Assembly (NCBI GenBank): GCA_964607705.1
Contig: CAZSLI010000007.1
Location: 44,687 to 108,686, forward strand
Direction of reading: 5' to 3'
Source: CAZSLI01 sp964607705
Lineage (GTDB): Bacteria; Actinomycetota; Coriobacteriia; Anaerosomatales; PHET01
Length of the DNA: 64,000 nucleotides
Positions 25,252 to 33,025 of this stretch are shown in pieces. Position 1 is the first letter of the stretch; each line of letters begins with the position of its first letter. The notes below the pieces were generated by a model that worked only from the letters and a program-made list of their open reading frames with translations, was not told the DNA's origin and did no database searches. Both the position numbers and the translations under genes were made by a program.

Positions 25252-26361
25252 ATGACGACACCTCTCGCGGGGCGGCCGCAGCGAAGCAGGCGTGAGCCGC
25301 TGTGGGACCGCATCGACAAGAACCGGGTTCGGCTCGCCGCCTACGTGGCGGTCTTCGTCCTGTCCTCGGTCATCGTCTTCGACGTCATGTTCCTCGTGTT
25401 CGGCGGCTGCCTCATCTTCGCCGCGCTCATTCGGATGGGGTCGGGAACCGGTATCGAGTCGTTCCTGACCGCTGAGCCGCGCTTGGTCACCGGGCTACCG
25501 AGCCTCTTCTTCGCGGCTGTCGCCCTCGGCTGGGCAACCTTCACCCTGCTGCGCTCCGAGAAGTGGCTCGTCAGGCGCCTGGGAGCCGAGTTCGTCCCGA
25601 AGGGCGAGTTGCTCGAGACCAAGATGGCCCTCAAGGACATGGCCATCGCCGGGGGGCTGCCGGTCGCACCCGCGCTCTACCGCCTCGAGCGCGGCGGCGT
25701 GAACGCATTCGTCTTCCAGGCCCGTCGCCGGCGAGCGATCGTAGGCGTTACCGACGCCTTCCTCAAGAAGCTCACCATCGACGAGCAGCGCGCGGTGTTC
25801 GCCAACCTCGTCGCGCGACTCATCAGCGGCGACGTCATCGTCGACACCGGCGTTGCCGCGCTCTTGGGACCACTGCACGCCTGGCGCGAACGCACCTTTG
25901 AGCGCGACAACGCCGAGCTCGACCGCAGACTCACCGGCGCCACCGAGGCCGCCGTGGAGGTCGACGCTGGATCGGCAGTCACGTTCCTGTTCTTCGGCAT
26001 CGCGCTCGCCGTCGTGGGCGAGCTCGTGGCGTTCGGCCACCGCCGTAAGCAGCTTCGCGGTGCCGAGAAGGCCGACGCCGAGGGCATGTTGCTGCTCAAG
26101 GACCCGGCCTCGATGTTGTCGGCACTCGAACGCTGCATAGCTTTCGACAACTGCGTCCCCGCAGCGGGCGAGGGGCTCGCCGATCTCTTCTACTGCTGGA
26201 CTGGCATCGCCACCAACGACGATGATGACCCGGAATGGCAGCGGGTCGCCCGGCTTCGCGAGGTGCTTGGCGTGGAGGGTTGGATTCCCGAGGATGCGCC
26301 GCTGCCGTCCGAGGCAGAGCCTTTGGTTCCTCCGGCGCCGAGGCTCGCCCAGGGGGACTGA
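25252..26361 (+). CDS. M48 (HtpX/Ste24)-like membrane protein lacking the zinc site
   Basis: 369 residues. Two hydrophobic segments near 28-62 and 78-98, a cytoplasmic domain, and another membrane segment near 243-260. The domain order follows HtpX: an AGGLPVAPALYRLERGGVNAFVF stretch like the family's (P-x-V-Y-x-N-A-F), a V-T-D-A-F-L helix, then TIDEQRAVFANLVARLISGD where active HtpX has DExxAVxxHExxHxxxxD. The HEXXH motif is replaced by NLVAR, so both zinc histidines and the catalytic Glu are gone. The third ligand region is also altered (KADAEGMLLLKDPASMLSALER). The protein is therefore probably a pseudopeptidase with a scaffold or regulatory role. It starts 27 bases after hisE. Confidence 0.6.
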   Translation: MTTPLAGRPQRSRREPLWDRIDKNRVRLAAYVAVFVLSSVIVFDVMFLVFGGCLIFAALIRMGSGTGIESFLTAEPRLVTGLPSLFFAAVALGWATFTLLRSEKWLVRRLGAEFVPKGELLETKMALKDMAIAGGLPVAPALYRLERGGVNAFVFQARRRRAIVGVTDAFLKKLTIDEQRAVFANLVARLISGDVIVDTGVAALLGPLHAWRERTFERDNAELDRRLTGATEAAVEVDAGSAVTFLFFGIALAVVGELVAFGHRRKQLRGAEKADAEGMLLLKDPASMLSALERCIAFDNCVPAAGEGLADLFYCWTGIATNDDDDPEWQRVARLREVLGVEGWIPEDAPLPSEAEPLVPPAPRLAQGD

Positions 26362-26408
26362 CGCGGGGCGCCGCACCGGCGGCACCTTCGAGGGGGGAGA
26401 GCGTCCCG

Positions 26409-27089
26409 ATGAACGTGCGAGACTGGCCACGACTGCCGCTCCTGTTGATCGCAGCCATGTTCCTGTTCGGGATCGCCCTCTATCCGCGGCTCGGCGAGCA
26501 GATCCCCATGCACTGGAACGCGATGGGGCAGATCGACCGGTGGGAGCCCAAGTCGGTCACGACGGTGTTCATGCTCCCGTTCATCACCGTCGGGCTCTAC
26601 CTGCTACTCGTCGTGATGCCGTACTTCGACCCCCGGCGCAGGAACCTGCTTGCGTCCAAGAAGCCCTATACCGTCGTCCTCGACGGCGTCACGGCGCTGA
26701 TGGCCATGGTCTTCTTCATGACGCTCGTGACCGCCATGGGAGTCCGGCTTCCCGTCGACCGGATCATCATGCTCGGCACCTCGCTGATGTTCATCGTGCT
26801 CGGACACTACATGGGCCGGGTCAAACAGAACTGGACGATGGGTGTGCGGCTATCGTGGACGCTCGCCGACGAGGTCGTATGGGGGAAGACGAACCGGCTC
26901 GGCGGCCGGCTCTTCATGGCCGCCGGCTTCATCGGCATCGTCGGTGCTTTCCTGCCGGCCCCCTGGCACGTACTCGCGATCGTGGTGCCGGCGCTCGCGA
27001 TGCTGCCGGTGCTCTACGTCTACTCGATGCTTGAGTACCGGCGACGGCATCCCGACGAGATGGGCCTCCCGGGCGGCCCCGCCGAGTAG
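26409..27089 (+). CDS. SdpI/DUF1648 family membrane protein
   Basis: 226 residues with six predicted membrane helices. The N terminus shows the DUF1648 signature (a helix, then YPRLGEQIPMHWNAMGQIDRW) and the C-terminal half shows the SdpI pattern with GHYMGRVKQNWTMGVR and WGKTNRLGGRLF. SdpI of Bacillus is the immunity and signal protein against the SdpC toxin, but most relatives have no known toxin partner; none is visible here. GAGGGGGGAGAG supplies the ribosome-binding site. Confidence 0.85.
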   Translation: MNVRDWPRLPLLLIAAMFLFGIALYPRLGEQIPMHWNAMGQIDRWEPKSVTTVFMLPFITVGLYLLLVVMPYFDPRRRNLLASKKPYTVVLDGVTALMAMVFFMTLVTAMGVRLPVDRIIMLGTSLMFIVLGHYMGRVKQNWTMGVRLSWTLADEVVWGKTNRLGGRLFMAAGFIGIVGAFLPAPWHVLAIVVPALAMLPVLYVYSMLEYRRRHPDEMGLPGGPAE

Positions 27090-27156
27090 CCGGACCATAA
27101 CGGCGTGCGGCGCGAGCGGTAGAATCTCGGCAGAAGCCGTCCCGAAAGGACCCGGC

Positions 27157-28182
27157 ATGCCGAGGACGCGGGTGTCACGCATCGGAGCCGTCATGCTGGT
27201 AGTTGTGAGCCTCGCTCTCGCTGGGTGCGCTCGCTCGGCGCCGACGCCCTACGCCCCCGAGTTGTCGCTGGCGCCACGCACCCCCGCGAAGACCGGCTCC
27301 GTCGCCGCCACGCTTCCCGCCGATCTCCTTGTGCCCGCGCCGCTCGCACGCACGGCCGCAGCGGGTTCTCGCTTCGACGCCTCCCGGGCGCTCGCCCATG
27401 CGGCGGCCATCGCCTCTCTGGGTCCGCGGCCCGGCGGCAGCGGCGCCGAACGCCGTGCTGCGGACTACATCGAAGCGGAGCTGCGGAAGATGGGCTTCGA
27501 GCCGGTCGTCGAGGACGTGCCGCTGCCCAACGGCACCATGAGCCGCAACGTGATCGCGACACTCCCCGGGGCGTCGTCGCGGCGAGTGGTGGTTCTCGGC
27601 GCACACTTCGACACCAAGCCGGGCAGCCCGGGCGCGAATGACAATGCGTCGGGCGTGGGCGTCGTGCTGGAGCTCGCCCGCCAACTGCGCGCTAACCCGC
27701 CCGCGGGGACTATCCGGTTCGTGTTCTTCGGAAGCGAGGAGTTTCTGGCGGGCGTGAAGGGGGACGCCCATCACCAGGGATCGCGCCACGATGCGGCATC
27801 GCTCAGCGCGGCTGAGCGGGCGAACACGGCGGCCGTCATATCGGTCGACATGGTGGGATACGGCACCGACTTCCACGCCCGCACGATGCTGCGGGGCCCC
27901 CAGTTGGCGAGCGACGCGCTGCGCGACTACGCCAAGAGCCAGGGCATACGTCTCGGGTTCGAGAAGGATCTCGGACGCACCGGCTGGAGCGATCATGAGC
28001 CCTACGAGCTGCTCGGCATACCGGCGGTATGGCTGCAGTGGCACGAGGACCCGACGTATCACACCCCACGTGACGTGGCCGGGCACCTGCGCCGACGACC
28101 GGTGGATGTGACCGGCAGGCTGTTGCTCGGCTACCTCGAGTCGCTCGATGCGGCGGCGCTTGAACGCCTGGTCGACCGCTGA
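27157..28182 (+). CDS. M28 family zinc aminopeptidase, lipoprotein
   Basis: 341 residues. A lipoprotein signal peptide ends in the lipobox LALAGC, so the mature protein is anchored outside the membrane. The M28 di-zinc site is visible: HFD in GAHFDTKPGSPGANDNASG, the catalytic Glu pair in FFGSEEF, Asp in VDMVGYG, and the last His in DPTYHTPRD. The order and spacing fit bacterial M28 aminopeptidases or glutaminyl-cyclase-like members. CCGAAAGGACC lies before the ATG. A terminator-like hairpin follows at 28188. Confidence 0.9.
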   Translation: MPRTRVSRIGAVMLVVVSLALAGCARSAPTPYAPELSLAPRTPAKTGSVAATLPADLLVPAPLARTAAAGSRFDASRALAHAAAIASLGPRPGGSGAERRAADYIEAELRKMGFEPVVEDVPLPNGTMSRNVIATLPGASSRRVVVLGAHFDTKPGSPGANDNASGVGVVLELARQLRANPPAGTIRFVFFGSEEFLAGVKGDAHHQGSRHDAASLSAAERANTAAVISVDMVGYGTDFHARTMLRGPQLASDALRDYAKSQGIRLGFEKDLGRTGWSDHEPYELLGIPAVWLQWHEDPTYHTPRDVAGHLRRRPVDVTGRLLLGYLESLDAAALERLVDR

Positions 28183-28187
28183 GAAGA

Positions 28188-28216
28188 ACAAAGGCCCGTC
28201 CGAGGACGACCTTTGT
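28188..28216. terminator. Bidirectional terminator-like hairpin
   Basis: ACAAAGG (28188-28194) pairs perfectly with CCTTTGT (28210-28216), with an inner GTCC/GGAC helix. It lies between the ends of the convergent M28 and zinc-ribbon genes. The minus-strand side is followed by TTCTTCTC, giving a weak T-run; the plus side has none. Confidence 0.5.
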
Positions 28217-28239
28217 CGAAGCCTATGCGTGGAGGCGGG

Positions 28240-28374
28240 CTAGCGTGTGATCCGCACCTTGTAGCCGTGGCCGCTGCAGTGGGGGCACCGGATGTGGCCC
28301 GCCTTGCCGCGCGGGTCGCGCACCTCGATGTAGCGGTTTCCCTTGCAGTGCGGGCAGGTTTCCTTGTGCACCAT
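28240..28374 (-). CDS. Small two-CxxC zinc-ribbon-like protein (44 aa)
   Basis: A 44-codon gene on the minus strand, below usual ORF size limits. It begins MVHKETCPHCKGN and ends GHGYKVRITR. Two CPHC motifs, near residues 7-10 and 33-36, are spaced like a four-cysteine zinc ribbon or a DnaJ-type Cys-rich repeat, and the second is followed by SGHG as in CxxCxGxG modules. GAGGAGG lies 8 bases upstream of the ATG, an unusually strong ribosome-binding site. The 62-codon frame on the same strand (28223-28411) lacks these motifs and is a shadow. Function unknown; nucleic-acid or metal binding is an inference. Confidence 0.7.
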   Translation of the reverse strand: MVHKETCPHCKGNRYIEVRDPRGKAGHIRCPHCSGHGYKVRITR

Positions 28375-28477
28375 CGGTGTCGCCTCCTCGGGGATCCCCC
28401 CGTGTGCTCACAACCGTGCTATCGGCAATCGTGAAGCGAATCCTGAGCCGACTTTTGCATCCGGTTACTGCCGGGGC

Positions 28478-28505
28478 TTGTCATCGGCGATGCACCGGGT
28501 ATAGA
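28478..28505 (+). promoter_or_regulatory. Sigma70-type promoter of the trp operon
   Basis: -35 TTGTCA (28478-28483) and -10 TATAGA (28500-28505) separated by 16 bases, just before the T-box leader. Transcription would start near 28512. Confidence 0.65.
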
Positions 28506-28511
28506 CTCCTC

Positions 28512-28806
28512 GGCAACCGAATACGCGCCATTGACGGGGAAGAGTACGTCGGCGCCGACGCTATAGAGAGCCGGGATCTGGTGGAAACCTGGCGCGAAGG
28601 ACCGAAAGAATGGGCCCCTGAGGCATTGGGACAACGGCGAGAGCCTACTAGTCCCGACGGACTCCCCACCGATACAAGGGGCCGGGTATGAACGGCGCGC
28701 AGGCGCCGGAGTACTGTCAGGACTGAGTGGGCCGGACCAATGGTTCGGTCAACAAGGGTGGCACCGCGAGAGAGGTCTCTCGTCCCTTGGAGGACGGGGG
28801 ACTTTT
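28512..28806 (+). ncRNA. T-box riboswitch, tryptophan-specific
   Basis: tRNA-sensing leader of the trp operon. Landmarks of stem I: GGGGAAGAGTAC at 28536-28546, the AGAGAG and GGTGGAAACCTGG distal elements around 28565-28592, and a specifier region GAAAGAATGGG where TGG at 28611-28613 is the Trp codon, as required for a trp operon. The 3' part has the conserved T-box AAGGGTGGCACCGCG at 28754-28768. The antiterminator is explicit: AAGGG (28754-28758) with CCCTT (28784-28788 region), a 7-base TGGCACC bulge that would hold the tRNA CCA end, and the inner CGAGAG/CTCTCG helix. Uncharged tRNA-Trp should stabilise it and allow transcription into trpE. Confidence 0.9.
28776..28806 (+). terminator. 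T-box terminator competing with the antiterminator
   Basis: TCTCTCGTCC (28776-28785) can pair with GGACGGGGGA (28792-28801), using two or three G-T pairs, around a 6-base loop and is followed by CTTTTGTGTTTT. It uses the same CTCTCG and CCC bases as the antiterminator, so the two folds exclude each other. Confidence 0.75.
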
Positions 28807-28851
28807 GTGTTTTCCGGACTCCAACTGGTGTTGGCCCGGGAAGGACGCGCA

Positions 28852-30468
28852 GTGATACTGCCGAGCAGAGAAGAGTTCGTACGGCTTGCCGAGGACCACG
28901 ACGTGGTTCCGGTCGCCCGCGAGGTGTACGCCGACCTCGCGACCCCCATCAGCGCCTTCATGGCGCTCGCCGAGAACGCCGAGCATGCATTCCTGCTCGA
29001 GAGCGTCATCGGCGGAGAGCGGCTCGGCCGCTACAGTTTCCTCGGCGTGGGTGACCGTGCCGTGATCACCGCACGCGGCAACGACGTGGTGGTCGAGAAC
29101 GGCGGCGTGCGCGGCGAGCGCGCCGACGACCCGCTGAGGGTCGTCTCCCGCGAGCTCGACGCCGGGCGCGTGGCCCGCGTGCCGGGACTACCGCTGCTGG
29201 TGGGTGGCGCCGTGGGCTACGTGGGCTACGAGACCGCCTCCACCTTCGAACGCGTGCCCCGCCATGACGTCGACGAGATCGGCGCGCCGGACTTCTGCTT
29301 CATGCTCGCGGACGTCGTCGTCGCCTTCGATCACGCCCGCCGCGTGCTCCAGGTGATCGCACCGGTCCGCCCCGGCGGCGCGCCGGACCTCGCCTATGAC
29401 GCAGCACTCAAGCGCATCGACGGCTACCTCGCGCGCATAGACCGCGGCCCGCGTGGCGCCGAGCTTGGCAACGTCGGCGTGAGCCGCGAGGTGCCGCTTG
29501 CCGCCGAGACGACCCGCGACCAGTTCATCGCACAGGTCGAAGCGGCCAAGGAGCACATCGCCGCGGGCGACATCTTCCAAGTGGTGCTGTCGCAGCGCTT
29601 CTCGGCACCCTTCGAGGGCGACGGGCTGGACCTGTACCGCGTGCTGCGAGCGGTCAACCCCAGCCCGTACATGTTCTACGTCCGCACCCGCGACGTGACG
29701 CTCGTGGGCTCGAGCCCCGAGCCGCTCGTGCGGGTCGAGGACGACACCGTGCTTACGCGCCCGCTTGCCGGCACGCGCCCCCGCGGCGCCAGCCCCGCCG
29801 AGGACGGCCGCCTGCGGGCCGACCTGCTCGCAGACGAGAAGGAGCGGGCTGAGCACGTCATGCTCGTGGATCTCGGGCGCAACGACCTGGGGCGCGTCTC
29901 GGCCGCCGGCTCAGTCCGCGTCGACGAGCTGATGGAAGTCGAGTACTACAGCCACGTCATGCACATCGTGAGCAACGTCACCGGCACGCTCGCCGAGGGC
30001 AAGGACGCGATCGACGCTCTCGAAGCCACGTTCCCGGCCGGTACGGTGAGCGGAGCGCCCAAGGTGCGGGCGATGGAGATCATCCGCCAACTCGAGCCGG
30101 CGGCCCGCGGCCCGTACGCGGGTACGGTGGGCTACTTCGGTCTCGATGGCGCAATGGACATGTGCATCACCATACGCACCGTGGTGCTCGCCAACGGGCG
30201 CGCCTACCTGCAGTCGGGGGCCGGCATCGTCGCGGACAGTGACCCGCAAAAGGAGTACGAGGAGTGCCGCCACAAGGCAGCGGCGCTGCACGAGGCGCTG
30301 CAGCTCGCGGCGGGGATGCGCGCGTCGGCTCCCGGCGCGCCGGCGGACGGCGCGGCCGCTGCGCGAACGTCCTCGGAGTGTCCACCGGCTTCGCCGGCGT
30401 ACACGCCTGCGGGGTGTTCGCTCCGGGCCACGCCGTCCGCCTCGGGCAGCGAGGAGGTGGCGTCGTGA
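28852..30468 (+). CDS. trpE: Anthranilate synthase component I
   Basis: Chorismate plus ammonia to anthranilate, with ammonia from the TrpG domain of the next gene. 538 residues from GTG 28852, chosen because GGGAAGGA lies 6 bases upstream and the protein then starts at the conserved PSREEF. A GTG at 28807, in the terminator T-run, would add 15 residues. Motifs: the tryptophan feedback site AFLLESVIGGERLGRYSF, chorismate-binding PSPYMFYVR, GTRPRG, GTVSGAPKVRAMEI, and GAGIVADSDPQKEYEEC. The last ~45 residues are a low-complexity Ala/Ser/Pro tail not usual for TrpE, ending in an overlap with trpGD. Confidence 0.95.
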   Translation: MILPSREEFVRLAEDHDVVPVAREVYADLATPISAFMALAENAEHAFLLESVIGGERLGRYSFLGVGDRAVITARGNDVVVENGGVRGERADDPLRVVSRELDAGRVARVPGLPLLVGGAVGYVGYETASTFERVPRHDVDEIGAPDFCFMLADVVVAFDHARRVLQVIAPVRPGGAPDLAYDAALKRIDGYLARIDRGPRGAELGNVGVSREVPLAAETTRDQFIAQVEAAKEHIAAGDIFQVVLSQRFSAPFEGDGLDLYRVLRAVNPSPYMFYVRTRDVTLVGSSPEPLVRVEDDTVLTRPLAGTRPRGASPAEDGRLRADLLADEKERAEHVMLVDLGRNDLGRVSAAGSVRVDELMEVEYYSHVMHIVSNVTGTLAEGKDAIDALEATFPAGTVSGAPKVRAMEIIRQLEPAARGPYAGTVGYFGLDGAMDMCITIRTVVLANGRAYLQSGAGIVADSDPQKEYEECRHKAAALHEALQLAAGMRASAPGAPADGAAAARTSSECPPASPAYTPAGCSLRATPSASGSEEVAS

Positions 30469-32162
30469 TCCTGGTCATCGATAACTACGACTCGTTTACC
30501 TACAACCTGGTGCAACTCCTGGCGGCACTCGGTGCCGAGGTCGAGGTGCGGCGCAACGACACGCTGACGGCGGAGGAGGCGCTTGCGCTGGCGCCGCGAG
30601 GAGTCGTCGTGTCGCCGGGACCGGGAACGCCCGCGGGCGCGGGCATCTCTCGCGACGTGGTCCGAGCTGCCGCCGATGCCGGCGTGCCTGTTCTCGGCGT
30701 GTGCCTGGGGCACCAGTCGATCGCGGAGGTGTTCGGCGCGACGGTGTGCCGCGCGCCGAAGCCGGTGCACGGCAAGACCGACGAGGTCTCGCACGACGGA
30801 AGCGGCGTCTTCGCCGGCGTGCCGAGCCCCTTCACGGCGACGCGCTATCACTCACTCTGCGTCGCCGAGGAGTCCATCACTGCTCCTTTGCGCATCACGG
30901 CACGCACGCCCGACGGCGTCGTGATGGGCGTGCAGCACGAATCGCTGCCCGTTTTCGGCGTGCAGTTCCATCCCGAGAGCGTACTGACGCCGGAGGGCGC
31001 CAAGGTGCTCGCGAACTTCCTCGACGTGGCGGGGGAGGTGCCGCTGTCAGGAGAGGCGAGTGGCACGCCCGCAGTCGTCGCGGCGGTGGGCGGCGCGGCG
31101 CGGGCGAGCGTAGCGGCGGCAGAGGTCGAGACCGTACAGCAGGCCATCGCGCGAGTCGCTAGTGGCGAGTCGCTCTCTGAGCCGGAAGCCCAGCGGGTCA
31201 TGGGGTCGATCATGGACGGCGAAGCCACCGACGCGCAGATCAGCGCGCTCGTGGTGGGCTTGCGGATGAAGGGCGAGACCGTCGACGAGATCGTCGGCTT
31301 CGCCCGGGCGATGCGCGCTCGCGCGACCGCGGTCACGCCGCTCGCCCACGACGTGATCGACACTTGCGGCACGGGCGGCGACGGGCTGCATACGTTCAAC
31401 ATCTCGACGACCACGGCCTTCGTGCTCGCGGGTGCGGGCGTGCCGGTCGCCAAGCACGGCAACCGCGCGGTCTCGTCCTCGGCAGGCAGCGCGGACGTGC
31501 TGGAGGCACTCGGCGTGGACCTCTCGATATCGCCAGCCGACATGGCCCGCTGTATCGACGAAGCGGGCGTCGGCTTCCTGTTCGCGCAGGCTCTGCACGC
31601 GTCCATGCGGCACGCGGGCGCGACGCGGCGCGAGATAGGTATCCGGACCGTCTTCAACGTGCTCGGCCCGCTCACCAACCCCGCCGGCGCCAAGCGCCAG
31701 CTGCTGGGCGTGTACGACGCGCGGCTCGCTCCGGTGATGGCCGAGGTCGCGGGGCGGCTCGGCGCCGAGAGGGTCATCGTCGTCAACGGGCATCCGGGCA
31801 TGGACGAGGTCTCGGCGTCAGGGCCCACGACCGTCGCCGACTACGTGAACGGTTCGGTGACCACGTACCGCATCCTCCCCGAACAGGTCGGAATCGCGCG
31901 CGGTACGCTCGCCGACATCGCCGGGGGCACGCCCGCCGAGAACGCGGACATCGTTCGCTGGATCCTCGAGGGCGAGATGAGCCCGCGCCGCGACGTCGTG
32001 CTGCTGAACGCCGGGCTGGCGCTCGTGGCCGCCGACCGCGCGAGCGACCTGGCCGAGGGCGTCGCGATGGCGAGGCAGAGCATCGACAGCGGTAGAGCCA
32101 TGAGTGCGCTGGAGACGCTGGTTGCGGTCTCCACGCGGCTCGGCTCCGCCACTAGAGAGTAG
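30465..32162 (+). CDS. trpGD: Anthranilate synthase component II / anthranilate phosphoribosyltransferase fusion
   Basis: 565 residues in two domains. Residues 1-195: class I glutamine amidotransferase with VIDNYDSFTYNLVQ, nucleophile Cys in GVCLGHQSIAE, and the His/Glu of VQFHPESVLT. A ~35-residue Ala/Gly linker follows. Residues 225-565: TrpD, with CGTGGDGLHTFNIST, KHGNRAVSSSAGSADVLE, and NVLGPLTNP. This is the same domain order as the enterobacterial TrpGD fusion. GAGGAGG precedes GTG 30465, which overlaps the trpE stop. The fusion delivers ammonia to TrpE and then adds phosphoribose to anthranilate. Confidence 0.95.
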   Translation: MILVIDNYDSFTYNLVQLLAALGAEVEVRRNDTLTAEEALALAPRGVVVSPGPGTPAGAGISRDVVRAAADAGVPVLGVCLGHQSIAEVFGATVCRAPKPVHGKTDEVSHDGSGVFAGVPSPFTATRYHSLCVAEESITAPLRITARTPDGVVMGVQHESLPVFGVQFHPESVLTPEGAKVLANFLDVAGEVPLSGEASGTPAVVAAVGGAARASVAAAEVETVQQAIARVASGESLSEPEAQRVMGSIMDGEATDAQISALVVGLRMKGETVDEIVGFARAMRARATAVTPLAHDVIDTCGTGGDGLHTFNISTTTAFVLAGAGVPVAKHGNRAVSSSAGSADVLEALGVDLSISPADMARCIDEAGVGFLFAQALHASMRHAGATRREIGIRTVFNVLGPLTNPAGAKRQLLGVYDARLAPVMAEVAGRLGAERVIVVNGHPGMDEVSASGPTTVADYVNGSVTTYRILPEQVGIARGTLADIAGGTPAENADIVRWILEGEMSPRRDVVLLNAGLALVAADRASDLAEGVAMARQSIDSGRAMSALETLVAVSTRLGSATRE

Positions 32163-32170
32163 GAGGCGTC

Positions 32171-32965
32171 GTGACCGAGTTCCTCGATACCGTGATCGGT
32201 GCCCGTCGTGACGCCTTGGGCGTGGCTTTCGGCGACCTCAGGCCGTCGGATCGCGAGCGGCTGGCCTGCTGCGCCCGTCCGCCCCGCGACTTCCTTGCGG
32301 CCCTTCGCGACCGTCTCGACGTGGCCGTGATAGCGGAGGTCAAGAAGGCCTCACCGTCGCTCGGGGCGATCGCGCCCGAGTGTGAGGCGTCCAAGCAGGC
32401 GCTCCACTACCAAGACGGCGGCGCTGCCGCGATCAGCGTGCTCACGGAGCCCAGGTTCTTCGGAGGGTCGTTCGCGGACTTGTCCGACGTGGCCGACGCG
32501 GTCGACGTGCCCGTGCTGTGCAAGGACTTCATCGTCGACCCGGTGCAGCTGTTCGCGGCGCGCGGGCACGGCGCCGACGCCGTGCTGCTCATGGTGAGTG
32601 TCCTCGGCACCGACGTGGGCGACTACCTCGATCTGGCTGTGACGCTTGGGATGGCTGCGCTCGTGGAGGTGCATGGCGAAGACGAACTCGCTATCGCGCT
32701 CGACGCCAAGGCGCCGCTCATAGGGGTGAACGCCCGCGATTTGCGCACGCTCGATGTGACGCCCGAGAAGGTGGGGCCGGTCGTGGAGGCCGCGACCGCC
32801 GCCGGAGCCGTCGTTGTGGCCGAGAGCGGTATCAAGGCTCGAGGGGACGTCGAGCGAGCATCGCGGTGGGGCGCCCAGGCGGTACTCGTCGGCGAGACGC
32901 TCATGCGGGCGCCATTCCCCGAGGACGTGCTGGAGGAGTTGACGGGCGTCGCAAAACGCCTGTGA
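32171..32965 (+). CDS. trpC: Indole-3-glycerol phosphate synthase
   Basis: Ring closure and decarboxylation of CdRP to indole-3-glycerol phosphate. 264-residue TIM barrel, monofunctional (trpF is separate). Catalytic motifs: AEVKKASPSLG, VLCKDFIVDPVQL, LVEVHGEDEL, GVNARDLRTL and VAESGIK. GTG start with AGGAGGCGTC upstream, 8 bases after trpGD. Confidence 0.95.
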   Translation: MTEFLDTVIGARRDALGVAFGDLRPSDRERLACCARPPRDFLAALRDRLDVAVIAEVKKASPSLGAIAPECEASKQALHYQDGGAAAISVLTEPRFFGGSFADLSDVADAVDVPVLCKDFIVDPVQLFAARGHGADAVLLMVSVLGTDVGDYLDLAVTLGMAALVEVHGEDELAIALDAKAPLIGVNARDLRTLDVTPEKVGPVVEAATAAGAVVVAESGIKARGDVERASRWGAQAVLVGETLMRAPFPEDVLEELTGVAKRL

Positions 32966-33025
32966 CCGTATACGACCTGACCACAAGATCCAGTGACGAC
33001 GACGGCACGCTGAAAGGAGCACGAG

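Noticed and set aside
28223..28411. 62-codon minus-strand frame
   Set aside because: Out of frame with the double-CPHC protein, which has the better ribosome-binding site and conserved-looking motifs.
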